NCBI GenBank assembly: GCA_023101885.1
Contig: JALPQD010000159.1
Coordinates: 276,566-340,565 of the forward strand
Length of the DNA stretch: 64,000 bases
Direction: 5' to 3'
Source: Typhlomys cinereus
Taxonomy: Eukaryota > Chordata > Mammalia > Rodentia > Platacanthomyidae
The position numbers and the translations under genes were made by a program. The notes beneath the pieces are model-generated. The model searched no databases. It was not told the DNA's origin and saw only the letters and a list, made by a program, of their open reading frames with translations. This document shows, piece after piece, positions 46,146 through 58,115 of the stretch. The first letter of the stretch is position 1. Every line of letters starts with the position of its first letter.

Positions 46146-47420
46146 AAACCTACTACCAGGTAATAATAATGGTATCTGAAAATGTCATTACATCAAACTA
46201 AAGTGTTTCTGAGTAGCAATGAATGAAAAGCATCATTAGGATTCCCTCTGGTTTGTCTACTCTTGTTGGTATTCAGGCCATAGAAGCAGACAAACAGGAG
46301 GGTGGGAGGGAGTGGAATATATTGATGAAGGGAAGGGACCCAGAGAATAGAAGGAAGCAGGGATTAGTATTCAATATGCGTGTAAAGGTAAAGAAGAAAA
46401 AAATGCTTAAAAATAAAAGGTAAATTAAATTTTAAGCCATTCAAAATCCCTCCCCACAAAAGGAAAATCATCATCAAAATAAAGACAGAGACTTCAGAAA
46501 ATGAAGAACTCTGTCAATTATTTGTACAAAAGGCATCTAATATCTAAAATATATACTGAATTAAAAAAAGTAAACACCAAAAGAATAAATCAACCAATAA
46601 ATAAAATGGGCAGATGAACTAAGCAACCATTTTTTGATAAGGATAAATGATTGGGAAATGCCTTAAAATATTGCATACCGAATTTAGCTATCAAAATATG
46701 TGAATTGAGGTTAAAGCTGAAATTCCATCTGACCTCCTTTTGACTTTGTGTAACTCAGAAAAAAAAGAACAAGTGCTGTGAGGGTGTGTATGAAAAGAAA
46801 CCTTTACATGTTGCTGATGGGAGTTTTAAACTAACACCCAATTAGGGCAATTGCATGAAGTTTCCTGATTAAAAAAAAAAGGTTATATGTACCATGTAAG
46901 CAAAGTGTATCAATGATGACTTCTAAGGGTTCTAATGCAACATACCACAGAGGGCTTGCACATCCATACTCACTGAAGGACTGTTCCCAGTGGACAACAT
47001 ATGTAATCATCCTAGGTATCCATAAACACATGAAGGGGAAAGGGTGTTGATATTTACTGAGACATAAAAAAGAACAAAATTATGACATTTAAGGAAAAGT
47101 GAACAGAATTGAAGAGGATAATGTTTAGAAAATTAACCAGAATCAGAGAGTTAATTATCTCAAAATTTCTCTTACATGGAATACCCAAAAAGAAAGCTTT
47201 AAAACCATGAAAGTAAGAGGGGCACTATGGGAAAAGAAATGGAGAGCAAAGTCCAGTGGGGAGGGTAGGTAAAGAGTGTATCATAAAAGGCTAATATGGT
47301 AAACTATTCTGTATGTATTCATGCTTGGAAACGCTACAATGAACAACCTTATTTTGTATTCTTGTCATATGCCAATATTTTTTAAAGATAAAAGCTCTTT
47401 TTAAAAACTATTGTGAGATT
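46146..47420 (+). mobile_element. Old L1 ORF2/3'UTR, part 2 of an interrupted L1
   Basis: ORF2-like text resumes with 'catcaaactaaagtgtttct' (~46192) and 'gtacaaaaggcatctaatat', then 'acatgttgctgatgggag' (~46807), 'tcctaggtatccataaacac' (~47010) and 'tatctcaaaatttctcttac' (~47157). A purine-rich 3'UTR with an A-rich end follows by about 47410. A purine-rich insert at 46240-46430 interrupts it. Many stops; inactive. Confidence 0.6.
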
Positions 47421-47503
47421 AGAGTTTTAAATCAATCTACACATCTGGGAAGATGGGAGAAAATTTGGGCATGTTTACATACTGCAATACAAGAAACTGT
47501 AAC

Positions 47504-47672
47504 AGAGCTGGATAGTATGGTACATTATTGTAACCTCAGCATATGAGAGACTGAAGCAAGAAGGCCATGAATGCAAGGCCCAAATGTATCTATAAGTAAG
47601 TTTCTGGGTAGTCTTGTCTTTAAAGTTATTCCTTGTCTCAGAAAGACATATGAGACTAAAGAAGAAAAAAGG
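47504..47672 (+). mobile_element. B1-like (7SL-derived) SINE, old
   Basis: Sense B1 order: 'gctggatagtatggtacatt', 'cctcagcatatgagagactg', 'gccatgaatgcaaggccc', 'ttccttgtctcagaaagac' and an A/G-rich tail. Confidence 0.75.
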
Positions 47673-48314
47673 AAGGAAAGCAGGAAGGAAAGAGAATGAA
47701 GGTGACTTTGGATCTGAAATTTTTCCCAGTATTCCATGTAGTAATGTAAACATGCTAGTCCATAGTTCTGATGTAGGTTTTTGGGCATGGACACACATAC
47801 ATACAATAAGAACACTATGATAACCTATAGAGAGAAGGTCATCTGCAAGGCAATGAAAGGGGCCTTTGTAAGGATACAGTCCTGGCAGAAGCCCAAGTTT
47901 ATACTTCAGAACAGAGATGTAATAAACTTCTATATGGTAAGAACCAAATTACTTACAATTAATCACAATCCTAGGGAACAGTTGGAAAATAGTCATTATT
48001 GCTATTTGGGGAAAAATGTTTAGGTCTAAATGCTTTTAAATGTACCAAGCACCCAGACTGTCCTCAGACTCTTGCTCCTCCTGCCTCTTCCTCCTCAGCA
48101 TATCCTACCACCTGAACCCCCACTACAGCCAATGATACAGAGGGAACCCCAGGACAAAGGACAGGAGAGTAAGAGAGAGCAAGCTAGACCAATGAAGGGA
48201 AGAGAGGGAGAGTAAGAAGGGATGTAAGAAAGGAGGGAAGAAGGAAGGGTGGAATAGGAGAGAAAAGGATTCTGTATAACTAGGAAAAATAAAATAATAT
48301 AAAAAAATCTACCA
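47673..48314. other. Anonymous sequence with purine-rich end
   Basis: The segment 48120-48310 is purine-rich and closes with an A-rich stretch (48285-48308), as a sense old L1 3'UTR would. The rest is unassigned. Confidence 0.35.
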
Positions 48315-48450
48315 AGTAATTGTTGGTAACATAATACTCATCCAAAAATTCAACATTAATTCTGTGCCAAACATCTCATTGTCTATATGAGTAAATGGAT
48401 GGAAGTACACACAACAAAATTCTTTACATGCTTTCTCTTTCTTTGGCATG
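48315..48450 (+). repeat. Local duplicated segment, copy 1
   Basis: Shares, in the same order, 'aattgttggtaacataatac', 'aattctgtgccaaacatctc', 'attgtctatatgagtaaatg' and 'atgctttctctttctt' with 51314-51485. Here the site of the later CA microsatellite is only 'gtacacacaacaaa'. Confidence 0.8.
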
Positions 48451-48734
48451 GAATGCTCTGAAATGTACTGTGTAATTATTTTGCCAACATGCTATTTGAG
48501 CAGACTTCTTGGAAGCTTCGTGGAATATAAACACATCTGCACATATGTGAATGTATTCAGAAATTTGTGTGCTTATATATTTCAGTAACCTAATGATATA
48601 ATGTTGCCAAGCATTGCTTCATTTCTTATTTTCTTTGATCATGAAGCACTTGTTCTTTCAGTGAATTGTGTAGAAAAGAAATTGGTGCTTAAAGAATTTT
48701 GGCAATATGTACATGATTATTGAAACCACATGTG
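48451..48734. other. Anonymous intergenic sequence
   Basis: Nothing recognisable. Confidence 0.3.
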
Positions 48735-49080
48735 TACTAGTGTTTTTCTTTTGCTGTGAGAGAACAACCAAAGTCAAGCAACTTAAAGGGAGAAAGGGAG
48801 ATTTATTCAGCTTAAGGTTCCAGAGGGGAGATGCAATTTTTCATGGTGAAAGTGGCATGGCTGGTGGCAGAAGCTGGAGAAGGGCTAAGTCACTTCATTC
48901 ATGGAGACTGACAACTGCTAAACTGTTAACTGTGAGAACAGACCTTTCCTGGAAGTAGGGTGGAGCTAATCCACCTCAAGGCCCACCCTCTTTGACTGCC
49001 TTCTTCCCAGGGAAGTTTCACCTTCTAGAGGTGTCATGACCTTCTCATACACATGAGACACATTTCAATCCATGCCAACA
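48735..49080 (-). mobile_element. MaLR-type LTR, related to LTRs A and B
   Basis: Antisense of the 30.9/31.3-kb LTRs: 'gctgtgagagaacaaccaaag', 'gggagatttattcagcttaag' (complement of the polyA-signal block), 'aggcccaccctctttgactg' and 'gacacatttcaatccatgcc'. Confidence 0.65.
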
Positions 49081-50739
49081 TGTGAGCTGTGATTTAACCT
49101 TCATTTAATCTAACTCTATTGTTTATGCCTCTAATTGCTAAATTACATAATCTTAATTGAAAGAAGCATATGTTTCTACTTAAGGGACACAGCTATAAGA
49201 TATAATTAAAATCTCATCTGTGGCAAAAGAAAATGTAAAGAAAACACATCAACTTGAGTTTCACCTACTGTAGGGTTGGTGTGGGGTAATGTGTGACAAT
49301 AAAGAAATGACAAGATAGGTCAGTATTATAGAAGCCCTTCAATGTGACAATGAGAACTTCTTGCGGACACATTTATGGAGAGTATCAGTGAACTAAGTTT
49401 TTGCCATTCTTACTTCACGTTTAAAATCCAAGCATCAATATATGCCACACATTTTTTGACATTTGAAATAAATATATAAACCACCACACCCTGGGTCATT
49501 ATAATATGGCATTCTCACCTGTGTTGTGCATTCAGCCCCAGAGTATCTTGAAACCAGACAATACAACAGAGTTAAAATGCTGTGCACAGTCATGGAATAA
49601 AACCATAGCCGTTTCCAGGATCTCTCACTGTGCCTTTCAAACTGGGCTCCAATTAACCCCAGAATGCAAGGTAATTCGACTTTAGAACCCAGATTTATAG
49701 TAATTCTGATCTGGATGATACACACTATGTTTTTGGTTTTACTTCCCAGCTTCCTTTATATTTACCAAATTTTCTTTAAAGTGTGTTGCAGGAAAGTCTA
49801 ACATTTTACTTTACACTGTATTTTGCTTTGGAAAGCAAAGAGTTCTCTTCTCAACAGTAGCATCTCTATTCATATCAGCAGTCAATACACATACCAAGGT
49901 TATAGATCCATTCTTCAAAACAAATCTTGTGTTTTGTAAATGATCTCTAAATAGACACACAGTGATGCCCTTATCAAGATTTTTATGTCTTTGGTATATT
50001 TATAATGAGGGTATACAAAATACATATACATATAACTATATCTGTATCTTGTTAACATTTCTTTCTCCACAAATATATATTTGAAGTTGAGATTGGTTAT
50101 GCCATTTAAAAGTGTGTTGCTATATATAATATATTGCCATCTGTTCTTCTGGCTTCTTTTTATTTTCTAAAAATTCTGAGAAAATCATGAAAATCTGCAA
50201 GGATTTCTGTAGATTTACATGTGCTTAATTATAGTGTTTACAAAGTGGTTGGCACCCACAAGCCCAAAAGGAGAGCACAATACTAAGAAGAAGAAAACTG
50301 TGCAATTCTTGATAAACCACAAATTACTATCTAGATGATGCTATGCAAATGTTTTTAGTGCCACTGAACATCACTTTTCTCTAATGGGAAAATGCAAACA
50401 ATATGCTTTGCTGCACTAGGAATAGGCAAAATTTGTCCAAGGTGATAACAGATTTCTATATTTTCAAAGTTCTAAATAATTTTAATCACTTTATAGTTAT
50501 TATTTTATGTAGTTATTAATTTCTTATCATCTTGGATAAGTGCAGCGAAATTTATTGTTTACACATTCATGATGAAAAAAACATACAAGTTGCCTTCCAT
50601 CATTGGTAAGGTTAAATGTCAACATGTTGACAAATATATGTTAAGAATATTTAGAAAAAATATTTAGAAAGTAAGAAGTCAGAATGCTCTTATAAGAGTA
50701 AAAGATTCTTTTGTTGTTGTTATATCTTGCATTTTTAAT
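49081..50739. other. Anonymous intergenic sequence
   Basis: About 1.65 kb, AT-rich, with no gene or clear repeat. Confidence 0.4.
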
Positions 50740-51295
50740 TAATTAATTTCCACTCATACAAATTTAATAGGTACACCGGTCCCTTCCCTCCCTCCACCTC
50801 TCCCTGGATCCCCTAGTTCCCTTCCCCCTTTTCCCCTTCCTTTCCCCTCCCTCCCTCCCTATATTCCAGTGCCTCCTTCCCCCCATCCCTGGAGCATCGT
50901 TTAATATGTATGTCAAACTTTCCTCTGGGCCTTCCTCTCTGATGAGGTGTAAGGACTCAGTGGTATTTCCTAGAACTCTTTCTTATGTTCTCCATAAGTA
51001 TAGGGACACTATTGTGGCTGTTAATCCCTACCTTCTAAGGATCCTAGTGTCTTTAGCCTATGCTAGACTTTGAGGAGTCAATAATGTGTTGGTCATTGCA
51101 CAGATCTTGCAAAATCGACTTTGAGGAATCAATAATGTGTTGGTCATTGCACAGATCTTGCAAAATATTATGATTGCTTCAGACCTAATTTGTGGAGTAT
51201 CTTGCATATCATTATTCCTTCCCATCCTTGTGCCTTACAGTCTTACCACCTCCCCTTCCACAAATTTCCCTGACCTTCAGGATGGGGAGAGATTG
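50740..51295 (-). mobile_element. 5'-truncated L1 3'UTR with internal 51-bp duplication
   Basis: Antisense L1 3' end: 'actcatacaaatttaatagg', pyrimidine tract, 'gatgaggtgtaaggactcag', ending near 'ccttcaggatggggagagat'. Positions 51066-51116 and 51117-51167 are nearly identical tandem 51-bp copies. The other L1 copies here have only one. Confidence 0.88.
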
Positions 51296-51313
51296 TAGCT
51301 ATGTTCAACAAAT

Positions 51314-51412
51314 AATTGTTGGTAATATAATATTTGTCTATAAATTCAATAATAATTCTGTGCCAAACATCTCAAACCATCTCATTGTCTATATGAGTAA
51401 ATGGATGGTAGG

Positions 51413-51460
<48 letters not shown>

Positions 51461-51485
51461 ATTTTTATATGCTTTCTCTTTCTTC
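51314..51485 (+). repeat. Local duplicated segment, copy 2, with expanded CA microsatellite
   Basis: Second copy of the 48315-48450 segment. The difference is a (CA)n run at 51414-51460 exactly where copy 1 has a few CA units. Flanks upstream differ because copy 2 abuts an L1. Confidence 0.8.
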
Positions 51486-52082
51486 TCTAAACTGCTGTAA
51501 AATCATTTGAATAAAATAAAAGTGTATATAATTTTGCAGCATATGCTACAACAGAAACATTACATATGTGAAAAAACAACATGAGGGATGTATTTGAAAG
51601 AAAATCTGTATAAGACCAAGGAAATTACAAATGATCATAAATGGAATCCAGAAAAGTGAATGAAGAAAACAAAGAATGGTTTTTAAATAAAAGGTAATAA
51701 ATAGACTGTATATCCATGTAACACCAACTAAGAAAAATATGAAGTCATGCTTATAGGAGAAGTATTTCTTTCCTTTGAAAGTTTGTAAGGTAAACCTATA
51801 ATCTTCAGTTAATTCTGAACAAAGGACATGTGGGAATTATTTAAATCCTGAGAATGCAGCTTTGAAAGTTGTATTCATCAAACAACCAAAACAAAACCTA
51901 CCCTCTGATACATATTATAATTTCAAAGTGAAAAGACAAAAAAAAACCTTTGCAATAGCAAAAAGCAAAATATTATCACATACAAAATAACTCATATCTC
52001 ATGGGAAAGAGGAATAAGGCAAAATCAGTGACATGGCATATTCAATGTACTCAATTAAATAGTCACAGTTTGGAATTTTCTA
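51486..52082. other. Anonymous intergenic sequence
   Basis: Nothing recognisable. Confidence 0.3.
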
Positions 52083-52250
52083 GATGGATCAGCTGGTAAA
52101 GACACTTGTAAGTAAACATGGTGACATGGATTTGTGATCCCTAGAGTACATCTAATGGATGGAAAAAAATAATTTAGAATGTTGGTAAAAACACATGTGT
52201 TCTGGCACTTTCATTTTTGGTTCTCCCTTTCTCACCCTCTTGCTCATAAT
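52083..52250 (+). mobile_element. Degenerate tRNA-headed SINE
   Basis: 'gatggatcagctggtaaaga' recalls the box A head and 'atggatttgtgatccctag' the box B region. The rest is diverged and the tail is lost. Confidence 0.45.
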
Positions 52251-53109
52251 TCTATAAAATATAATGCAACAAGAAATAGCAGCAGGTATACAAGAGTCTT
52301 TTGTCCATTAAAACAATCTTTCAAAGGTGTATCATTCATTTTCTTCTTAGATAAACAAAATCTGAGATGATTGTTAGCAGACTCAGTCAGAAGTACATTT
52401 ATTGTCTGCTAACTAATAGTTCAGCCAGTAACTTGAGTATAATGAAGAAAACAAGAGAGTATGAATAAAAGTATTTAGAGTGAAAATTGCAAAATATATG
52501 ACAACTGCATGTTCTTTCTTCTCAATGACAAAAAAGAAAGCAAATGAAGCAAAACTTTGTGTTGTGTTTCACTTGAAATATAACAAGTATGACAATACAT
52601 TGTCAACAATGTGAGAGAATTTTCATGAAAGTAAGGAAATTATTTCAGGTGGTAACTGGATTCTTCAGTAACGAATGACAAAGTAATAAAAGAAATGAAT
52701 TTTTTGATGAGAAGTTTAATATAGTGAACAGTGAAAATGTATTTACATTTTTACTAAGTGTTTTTAAAACATGTAAACAAATTTGATCACACAATTCTAA
52801 ATGACATATATATACGAACATTTTATGCTTTTCTATGTAGAAAGATATAAACTTTGCTAAAATTATCAGAATTTCTAAGCACAATAAACTTTCATTCTAC
52901 ATGAAGTTATCATGAATTTATAAACCAGGAATAAACAGCTCAGAAATAAAATTAAGTGAAAAGTTGAATTCAATAACATGTATAAGATATCCACAGTTAG
53001 GAATGAAATAATCAGGAAAAACATCAACTTGGGGTATATAAACTATAAAATGTTACTTAAAGTAATAAAAGTAATACAAAGATGTTCAAGAGTTGAAGAA
53101 TAGTATGAC
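52251..53109. other. Anonymous intergenic sequence
   Basis: AT-rich. Its distal part may belong to the old L1 ORF2 fragment that follows. Confidence 0.3.
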
Positions 53110-53440
53110 CAGTAATCTCCAAATTGATAAATACTTCAGTAAAATTATGGCTAAGTTAACTATGTGTTGTTCCTGAGTTTTTTTCCAAAATTAACATGTT
53201 CATACTAAAATACCTTTCTGAATTGAAAGGGTATTGAAGAGGCAAAACAACTTTGAAAAAGCAGTAAGCTGAATTTCAAAAATTATAATAAAGCTACAGT
53301 AATCATTAGATTGTGTCCATAGCATATAGCTACATATGGATAAATGGAATGTAAATGAGATTAAAAAAAAACAGATCGTTAAGTCTAAGGTCAACTGACT
53401 GTTGACAGAAGTACAAAAAAAATGCTATGAAAATTGGTTT
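53110..53440 (+). mobile_element. Old L1 ORF2 fragment
   Basis: Sense text such as 'ttataataaagctacagtaa' (~53283) and 'gtcaactgactgttgacag' (~53390) fits the ORF2 region downstream of the RT domain. Many stops. Confidence 0.55.
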
Positions 53441-53734
53441 TAAAAGTTTTTAGAAAAAAACTTTATTTCCTTTCTCAGTTCCATAAATCCTTCAGTTTAC
53501 AACAGATCCATGTCTGAGTCAAATATATACATACCTTAAAAGAGTACAAAGACATATATTGTAATGCATTTGGAATAGGTGCTGGTTTTGAAAATACAAC
53601 TTTTAAAATACAAGTGATAAATGAATAACTAAGTAAATGTGAGCACATAAAAATTAAATACAAATTACAAAATATACATAAACAAAAATTATGAAAAATG
53701 TTTTTTCAAATTTTTTATTATCTTTTTTATATAC

Positions 53735-55528
53735 ATTTTTATTATTATTTGCGCTCATACAAACTTAATAGGTACACCAGTTCCCTCCCTCCCTCCTCTT
53801 CCCCCTGAACCCCCTCCTCCCCCTCCCCTCACCCCTACCTCCCCATCCCCCAGTGCCTCCTGCCCCCATTACCCAAGAGTCTTTATTGTGCATGCCTGAC
53901 TCTCCTCTGGGCCCTCCTCTCCGGTGACGTACAAGGACCCAGTGGCATTTCCCTGAACGCTTTCCCATGTTCCCCTTAAGCATAGGAACACTACTGTGGC
54001 TGTCAATCCCTTGCCTCCAAGGATCTTGGTGCCTTTAGCAGATGCTAGACTTTGTGAGGTCAATAGTGTGTTGGACATTGCGCAGGGCATGCAAAGTCCA
54101 ATTATGATTGCTTTGGCCATAACTTGTGTGCAGTATCTTGCAAATGATTTCCTCCCATCCTTTTTCTCTTACAACCTTACCGCCCCCTCTTCCGCAAATT
54201 TCCCTGAGCTTCAGGATGGAGAGAGATTAGTCTGGCCTAATATATAGATATAGAGTTGATATAGAGTCTCTAAAGTTCTGGATTGTGGTTTGTTGATTTT
54301 CTTTTGCAGTTTTGCTGCTCCTGCAATGGCCTTCACTCCATCCTGCTGGGCACTGTATGTCACCCCCTGGCCAGAGACAGAAAGCTGTTAAACTGGAGTC
54401 TTATTATAAGAGCACATTCAAGGGTAGATGTAATAAAAGTAGGAAACCTCAGTGAGGGAAGGGTCAATCAGCCATTTGCAAACTGGTTACTTTTTATCTG
54501 CCAGACTATATGCCCTCCCTTTCTGGTGAGATAATACCCCCTCAGTTGAAAATGATCAGGAACGAACGTCTGTGAACTTAACCAGGTGTCACATTACTTA
54601 CTTGCAGTCCTTGATGGAGGCCTATTTTCTCTACTATAACTTGGTCTCCTCTCTCCTTGTTTCTGGTGTGGCCCTCCAACCCCATCCCTCCCGTTCATAA
54701 TCCTTGCAATTACTGTAGGTAATACATAGATTTACCATTAAGTGTCTCAAGGAGGGCTAGGTGGGTTTGGTACTAGGAGCCACCTATTAGGGAGTACATA
54801 CAGCACTTTATATTCTGCATCTGGGATACTTCACTTAATATAATTGTTTCTAATGACATCCATTTCCTGGCAAATTCCAGTAATTCATCATTTTTGATGG
54901 CTGAGTAATACTTCATTTTATAGATGTACCACAGTTTCCTTATCCACTCGTCAACTGTTGGACATTTGGGTTGATTCTATGACTTTGCTATTGTAAACAG
55001 TGCTGCTATGGACATGGTCGCGCTTGTGCTATCGAGGTGACCTCTGCTGCATGGGGAGTTATTCCCAAAAGTGGAATCGCAGGGTCATATGGCATTTCAA
55101 ACTTTACTTTCTTTAAGAATATCCAGACGGCTCGCCAGAGTGGCTGTATGAGCCTGCATTCCCACCAGCAATGTAGGAGAGTTCCCCTCTCTCCATATCC
55201 TCTCCAGCATTTGTTGTTGTTTGTATTATGGATTTTTGCCATCCTGACTGGGGTGAGATGATATCTCAGGGAGGTTTTGATTTGCATTTCCCTGATGGCT
55301 AAAGAAGCAGAGCATTTTTTAAGATATTTCTTGGACATTTTAATTTCATCCCTTGTAAAGTTTCTTTTAATTTCCAGGGCCCATTTTTTAATTAGGCCAT
55401 TGGTTTCCTTGGTGTTTAGTTTTCTAAGTTCTTTTTGCACTGTGGAAATTAGAGCTCTATCAGATATGTGGTTAGTAATATTTTCTCCCATTCTGTGGGT
55501 TGCCTTTGAGCTCGTGTTATTATTTCTT
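53735..55528 (-). mobile_element. 5'-truncated L1: ORF2 C-terminus and 3'UTR (about 1.8 kb)
   Basis: Antisense. Terminal motif 'gctcatacaaacttaatagg' near 53752, C-rich tract, 3'UTR, then the ORF2 C-terminus in the best preserved frame of the window: minus-strand 55491-55006, 161 codons. That frame has '[19 protein letters not shown]', '[19 protein letters not shown]' and 'MPYDPAIPLLGITPH', the conserved C-terminal segment with its CWWEC motif. The very end of the frame is shifted, and all endonuclease and RT domains are missing. Its 5' end (high coordinate) meets the SINE at 55529 directly. Confidence 0.93.
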
Positions 55529-55563
55529 ATTTATTCAATTGTGTGTGTGTGTGTGTATGTATG

Positions 55564-55614
<51 letters not shown>

Positions 55615-55797
55615 ACCACGGACGAATTCGGGAACCACCATGGATCGTCTCCACCTCCTTCTTGTTCACTCTGCTTCGGGATTCACAGGCTCCACCCTAC
55701 CAGGACCAGAAACGCAGGCCGCTCCCTGCTTCCTAGACGTGGGGTCTGGGATCCGAACTCAGGACCTTCTGCCTGCAAGGCAGAGTCTTAACCCCTG
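55529..55797 (-). mobile_element. 5'-truncated young SINE fused to the L1 5' end
   Basis: Antisense copy of the young SINE family: A-rich end 'ttatttattcaattg', TG tail (55543-55611), body, then the head. It stops at 'cttaacccctgag', lacking the last ~17 bases ('ccacctctccagcccc') that the 20.6-kb copy has. Non-repeat DNA begins at 55798. No SINE-specific TSD flanks it. Confidence 0.9.
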
Positions 55798-55834
55798 AGT
55801 GTAAATGAACACATTCTCTGGTTAGATTCATTTC

Positions 55835-55990
55835 TGATTAGCCAGAAGGCCTAGCATGTAAAGGTACTTCCTGCCTTGTCTGAAAAGCTGAATATGATCT
55901 CTACCGTCCTTATAGAGATAGTTGGAAAGAAATGACTCCTGAAAGTTGTCCTCTGTCCTACACACACACACACATACACCCCTTGTGAAA
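55835..55990 (+). mobile_element. Old B4/ID-type SINE fragment
   Basis: 'agccagaaggcctagcatg', 'gctgaatatgatctctacc' and 'gaaagttgtcctctgtcc' followed by a CA/CATA tail: the usual order of a tRNA-derived rodent SINE, diverged. Confidence 0.55.
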
Positions 55991-56108
55991 AATTGAAAGA
56001 ACTATACCTGCATACACAATATATTTAACAGTTTAAAAGCCAAAAGAATAAATTCAATTTTAAAATGAACAACTAATCTAAATGAACATTATTTAAATAA
56101 GAAAAACT

Positions 56109-56420
56109 GGGCTGGGAAGGTGGCTCATCAGTTGAAACAATTGCTATATAAGTAGAAAGCAGAAATTTGGATCCTTGGTTCCATTATAAAATGCTCTGTG
56201 AGCATAGTGAACCATAAATAAGACAGTTTCATAAGGTGAAGACTGGGAATCCCCAGTCAGCTGGCTAGCCAGACTAGTCCTAGTCATGCTCTGGATTTAA
56301 GTAAAGCCCCAACCTAAAAAGATTTAGAAGAAAGAGCAATCAGCAATTGTTCCCAATATCAACCTTGAATTTCCACATGCACATGCACAGATATGGCCAT
56401 GCATTTTCACGAGGTGTGGA
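56109..56420 (+). mobile_element. Old tRNA-derived SINE
   Basis: Head 'gggctgggaaggtggctc' with a box A-like motif, 'gaaatttggatccttgg' at the box B position, then a diverged body ending in CA-rich text near 56380. Confidence 0.65.
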
Positions 56421-57194
56421 CTCACACTTTTGCAAATCCACAGATAAACAAATGCATATCCTTCCATACATGCACATGAAATTGAAAAAAGTAATATGCT
56501 ACTCTCTAGTAAACTCCTAAAATGTGTTCAGTTATTAGACCATTGACAAATGACGATCAACACTACCGTAAGGTAACATTCCATGCTAATATCACTGGCT
56601 ATAATTTTAAAAAACAGAAAACAAGAAGTGGGGATGATGCAGAAACTGAAGCTTCTTTTCCTTCCTAGAGCTTTGGAAAATGCTATAGCTTCTATACAAG
56701 TTACATCAAAAGTTCCTCCAAATCTTAATCAGAGCAATTGTACAACCAAAAGATTTCATTCCCAGGTAAGTTTGTGCTATTGGGAAGATTTTATTACTGA
56801 GAAAAATGCCTAGTTTAAACAATTGAATGAAGATTCTTATTTTACTTCATGGTTTTAGAGTTTTCCCATTGTCATGGGCCTATACTGACACAGCAGCATA
56901 CTTCAGTAGGAAGCAACATAGTTGAATGAGCAGCTCACCTCATGCTTTTTCGGAGGCAGAGAGAAATAAAAGATGTTGGTGACAAGATATGCCTCTTAGG
57001 GCATTTCTCCCTTATGCCAGACTTTCAAAATTCCAACACTTCCTAAATTTCTATTATATTATAACTTAGTTAAGCCATTCATTTATTCACAAGAACAGAA
57101 ACTGAAGTTTCCAGTCACTTCCAAATAGATCAGAAGTTGACAATTGAGCCTTTAAAAGATAAGGGTACACTTGCATCCAAACCACAGAAATCTA
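56421..57194. other. Anonymous intergenic sequence
   Basis: No gene or clear repeat. Confidence 0.35.
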
Positions 57195-57425
57195 AAATAA
57201 CTGAAAATTTATGACAGACACATAGATATTCACAACAGTTTCGGTTATAATAGTCAAAGGTCAAAAACACCTGAAAGTCTGAAAACTAGAGGATGTGTAA
57301 ATAAAATAGTACATAATATTATTTGGCAATAAAAGTGCTGTTATATCCTTTTATACTTCAGTATGATTAAATAATAAGTGGTTACTATAAGTAAAGTAAT
57401 AAGGAATAAAAGAAAATATAATTTA
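57195..57425 (+). mobile_element. Old L1 ORF2 fragment
   Basis: 'tagatattcacaacagtttc', 'ataatagtcaaaggtcaaaa' and 'gaaaactagaggatgtgtaa' follow the order of the ORF2 C-terminal region. Highly decayed. Confidence 0.5.
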
Positions 57426-57609
57426 TTTTTCCTGAAAAGTCAAGAATTAAAAAAAATCAACTGGAGCTTTTTAGGGATTATACAGAAGGTTTGCAAAGCT
57501 AACAATGCTGGCTTCACATGATTAAAAGGTGCTAATGGGGGAAATAGTGAAAATCAAACAAATTTGATATATGATAATGGTTGATGAACAGCAAATGGAA
57601 TAGCTGTTT

Positions 57610-57770
57610 TTTCCTGTTTGTGCATAATATTTTATCCATCCTTTTGGCAATTTCATAGGCATATACAATGTATCATAATCATATCTATCCCTTTCCCTTC
57701 CCTCAAGCTTCCCTTGTGCTCTCCCATGCATACTGCTCCTTCTACCTCCATGCTCCTTTTAGAAAATGAG
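57610..57770 (-). mobile_element. Old L1 3' end
   Basis: Antisense: 'ttcataggcatatacaatg', 'atcatatctatccctttccc' and a pyrimidine-rich stretch, as at 28.8 kb. Confidence 0.5.
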
Positions 57771-57837
57771 TCCCATTAGTGATGCACATGGGTGTGGGAC
57801 TATTCACTGATCAACTACATGTGACCACACACATGTA

Positions 57838-58115
57838 ATGGTTATTCTTAACTATTGCTGTGAGAGAGCACTCAAGGTCAAAGAACTTAAGGGAGAAAGG
57901 CTAGTAGGTGACAACTGAGGCTGGAGGATTCCTTGAGAGTCTCCCTTCTTCTCAGCCTTCTGTTCTGAGGTTCCTTTTATCTGGTCCCAAGAGGTCCCAA
58001 TGGGATCTAGGGTTGGTCTTTTTATTGTAAATATATAGATCCAGATAATCTCATCAGGTGGTCTCAGCTGATTTTAGTTAATGCCAGGTGTGGTCAAGTT
58101 GACACACAATATTAA
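57838..58115 (-). mobile_element. MaLR/ERVL-type LTR fragments
   Basis: The left part ('gctgtgagagagcactcaag', 'aagaacttaagggagaaagg') is the antisense 3' end of the LTR A/B type. The right part ('gtggtcaagttgacacac') resembles the antisense start of the 60.8-kb LTR type. Confidence 0.5.
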
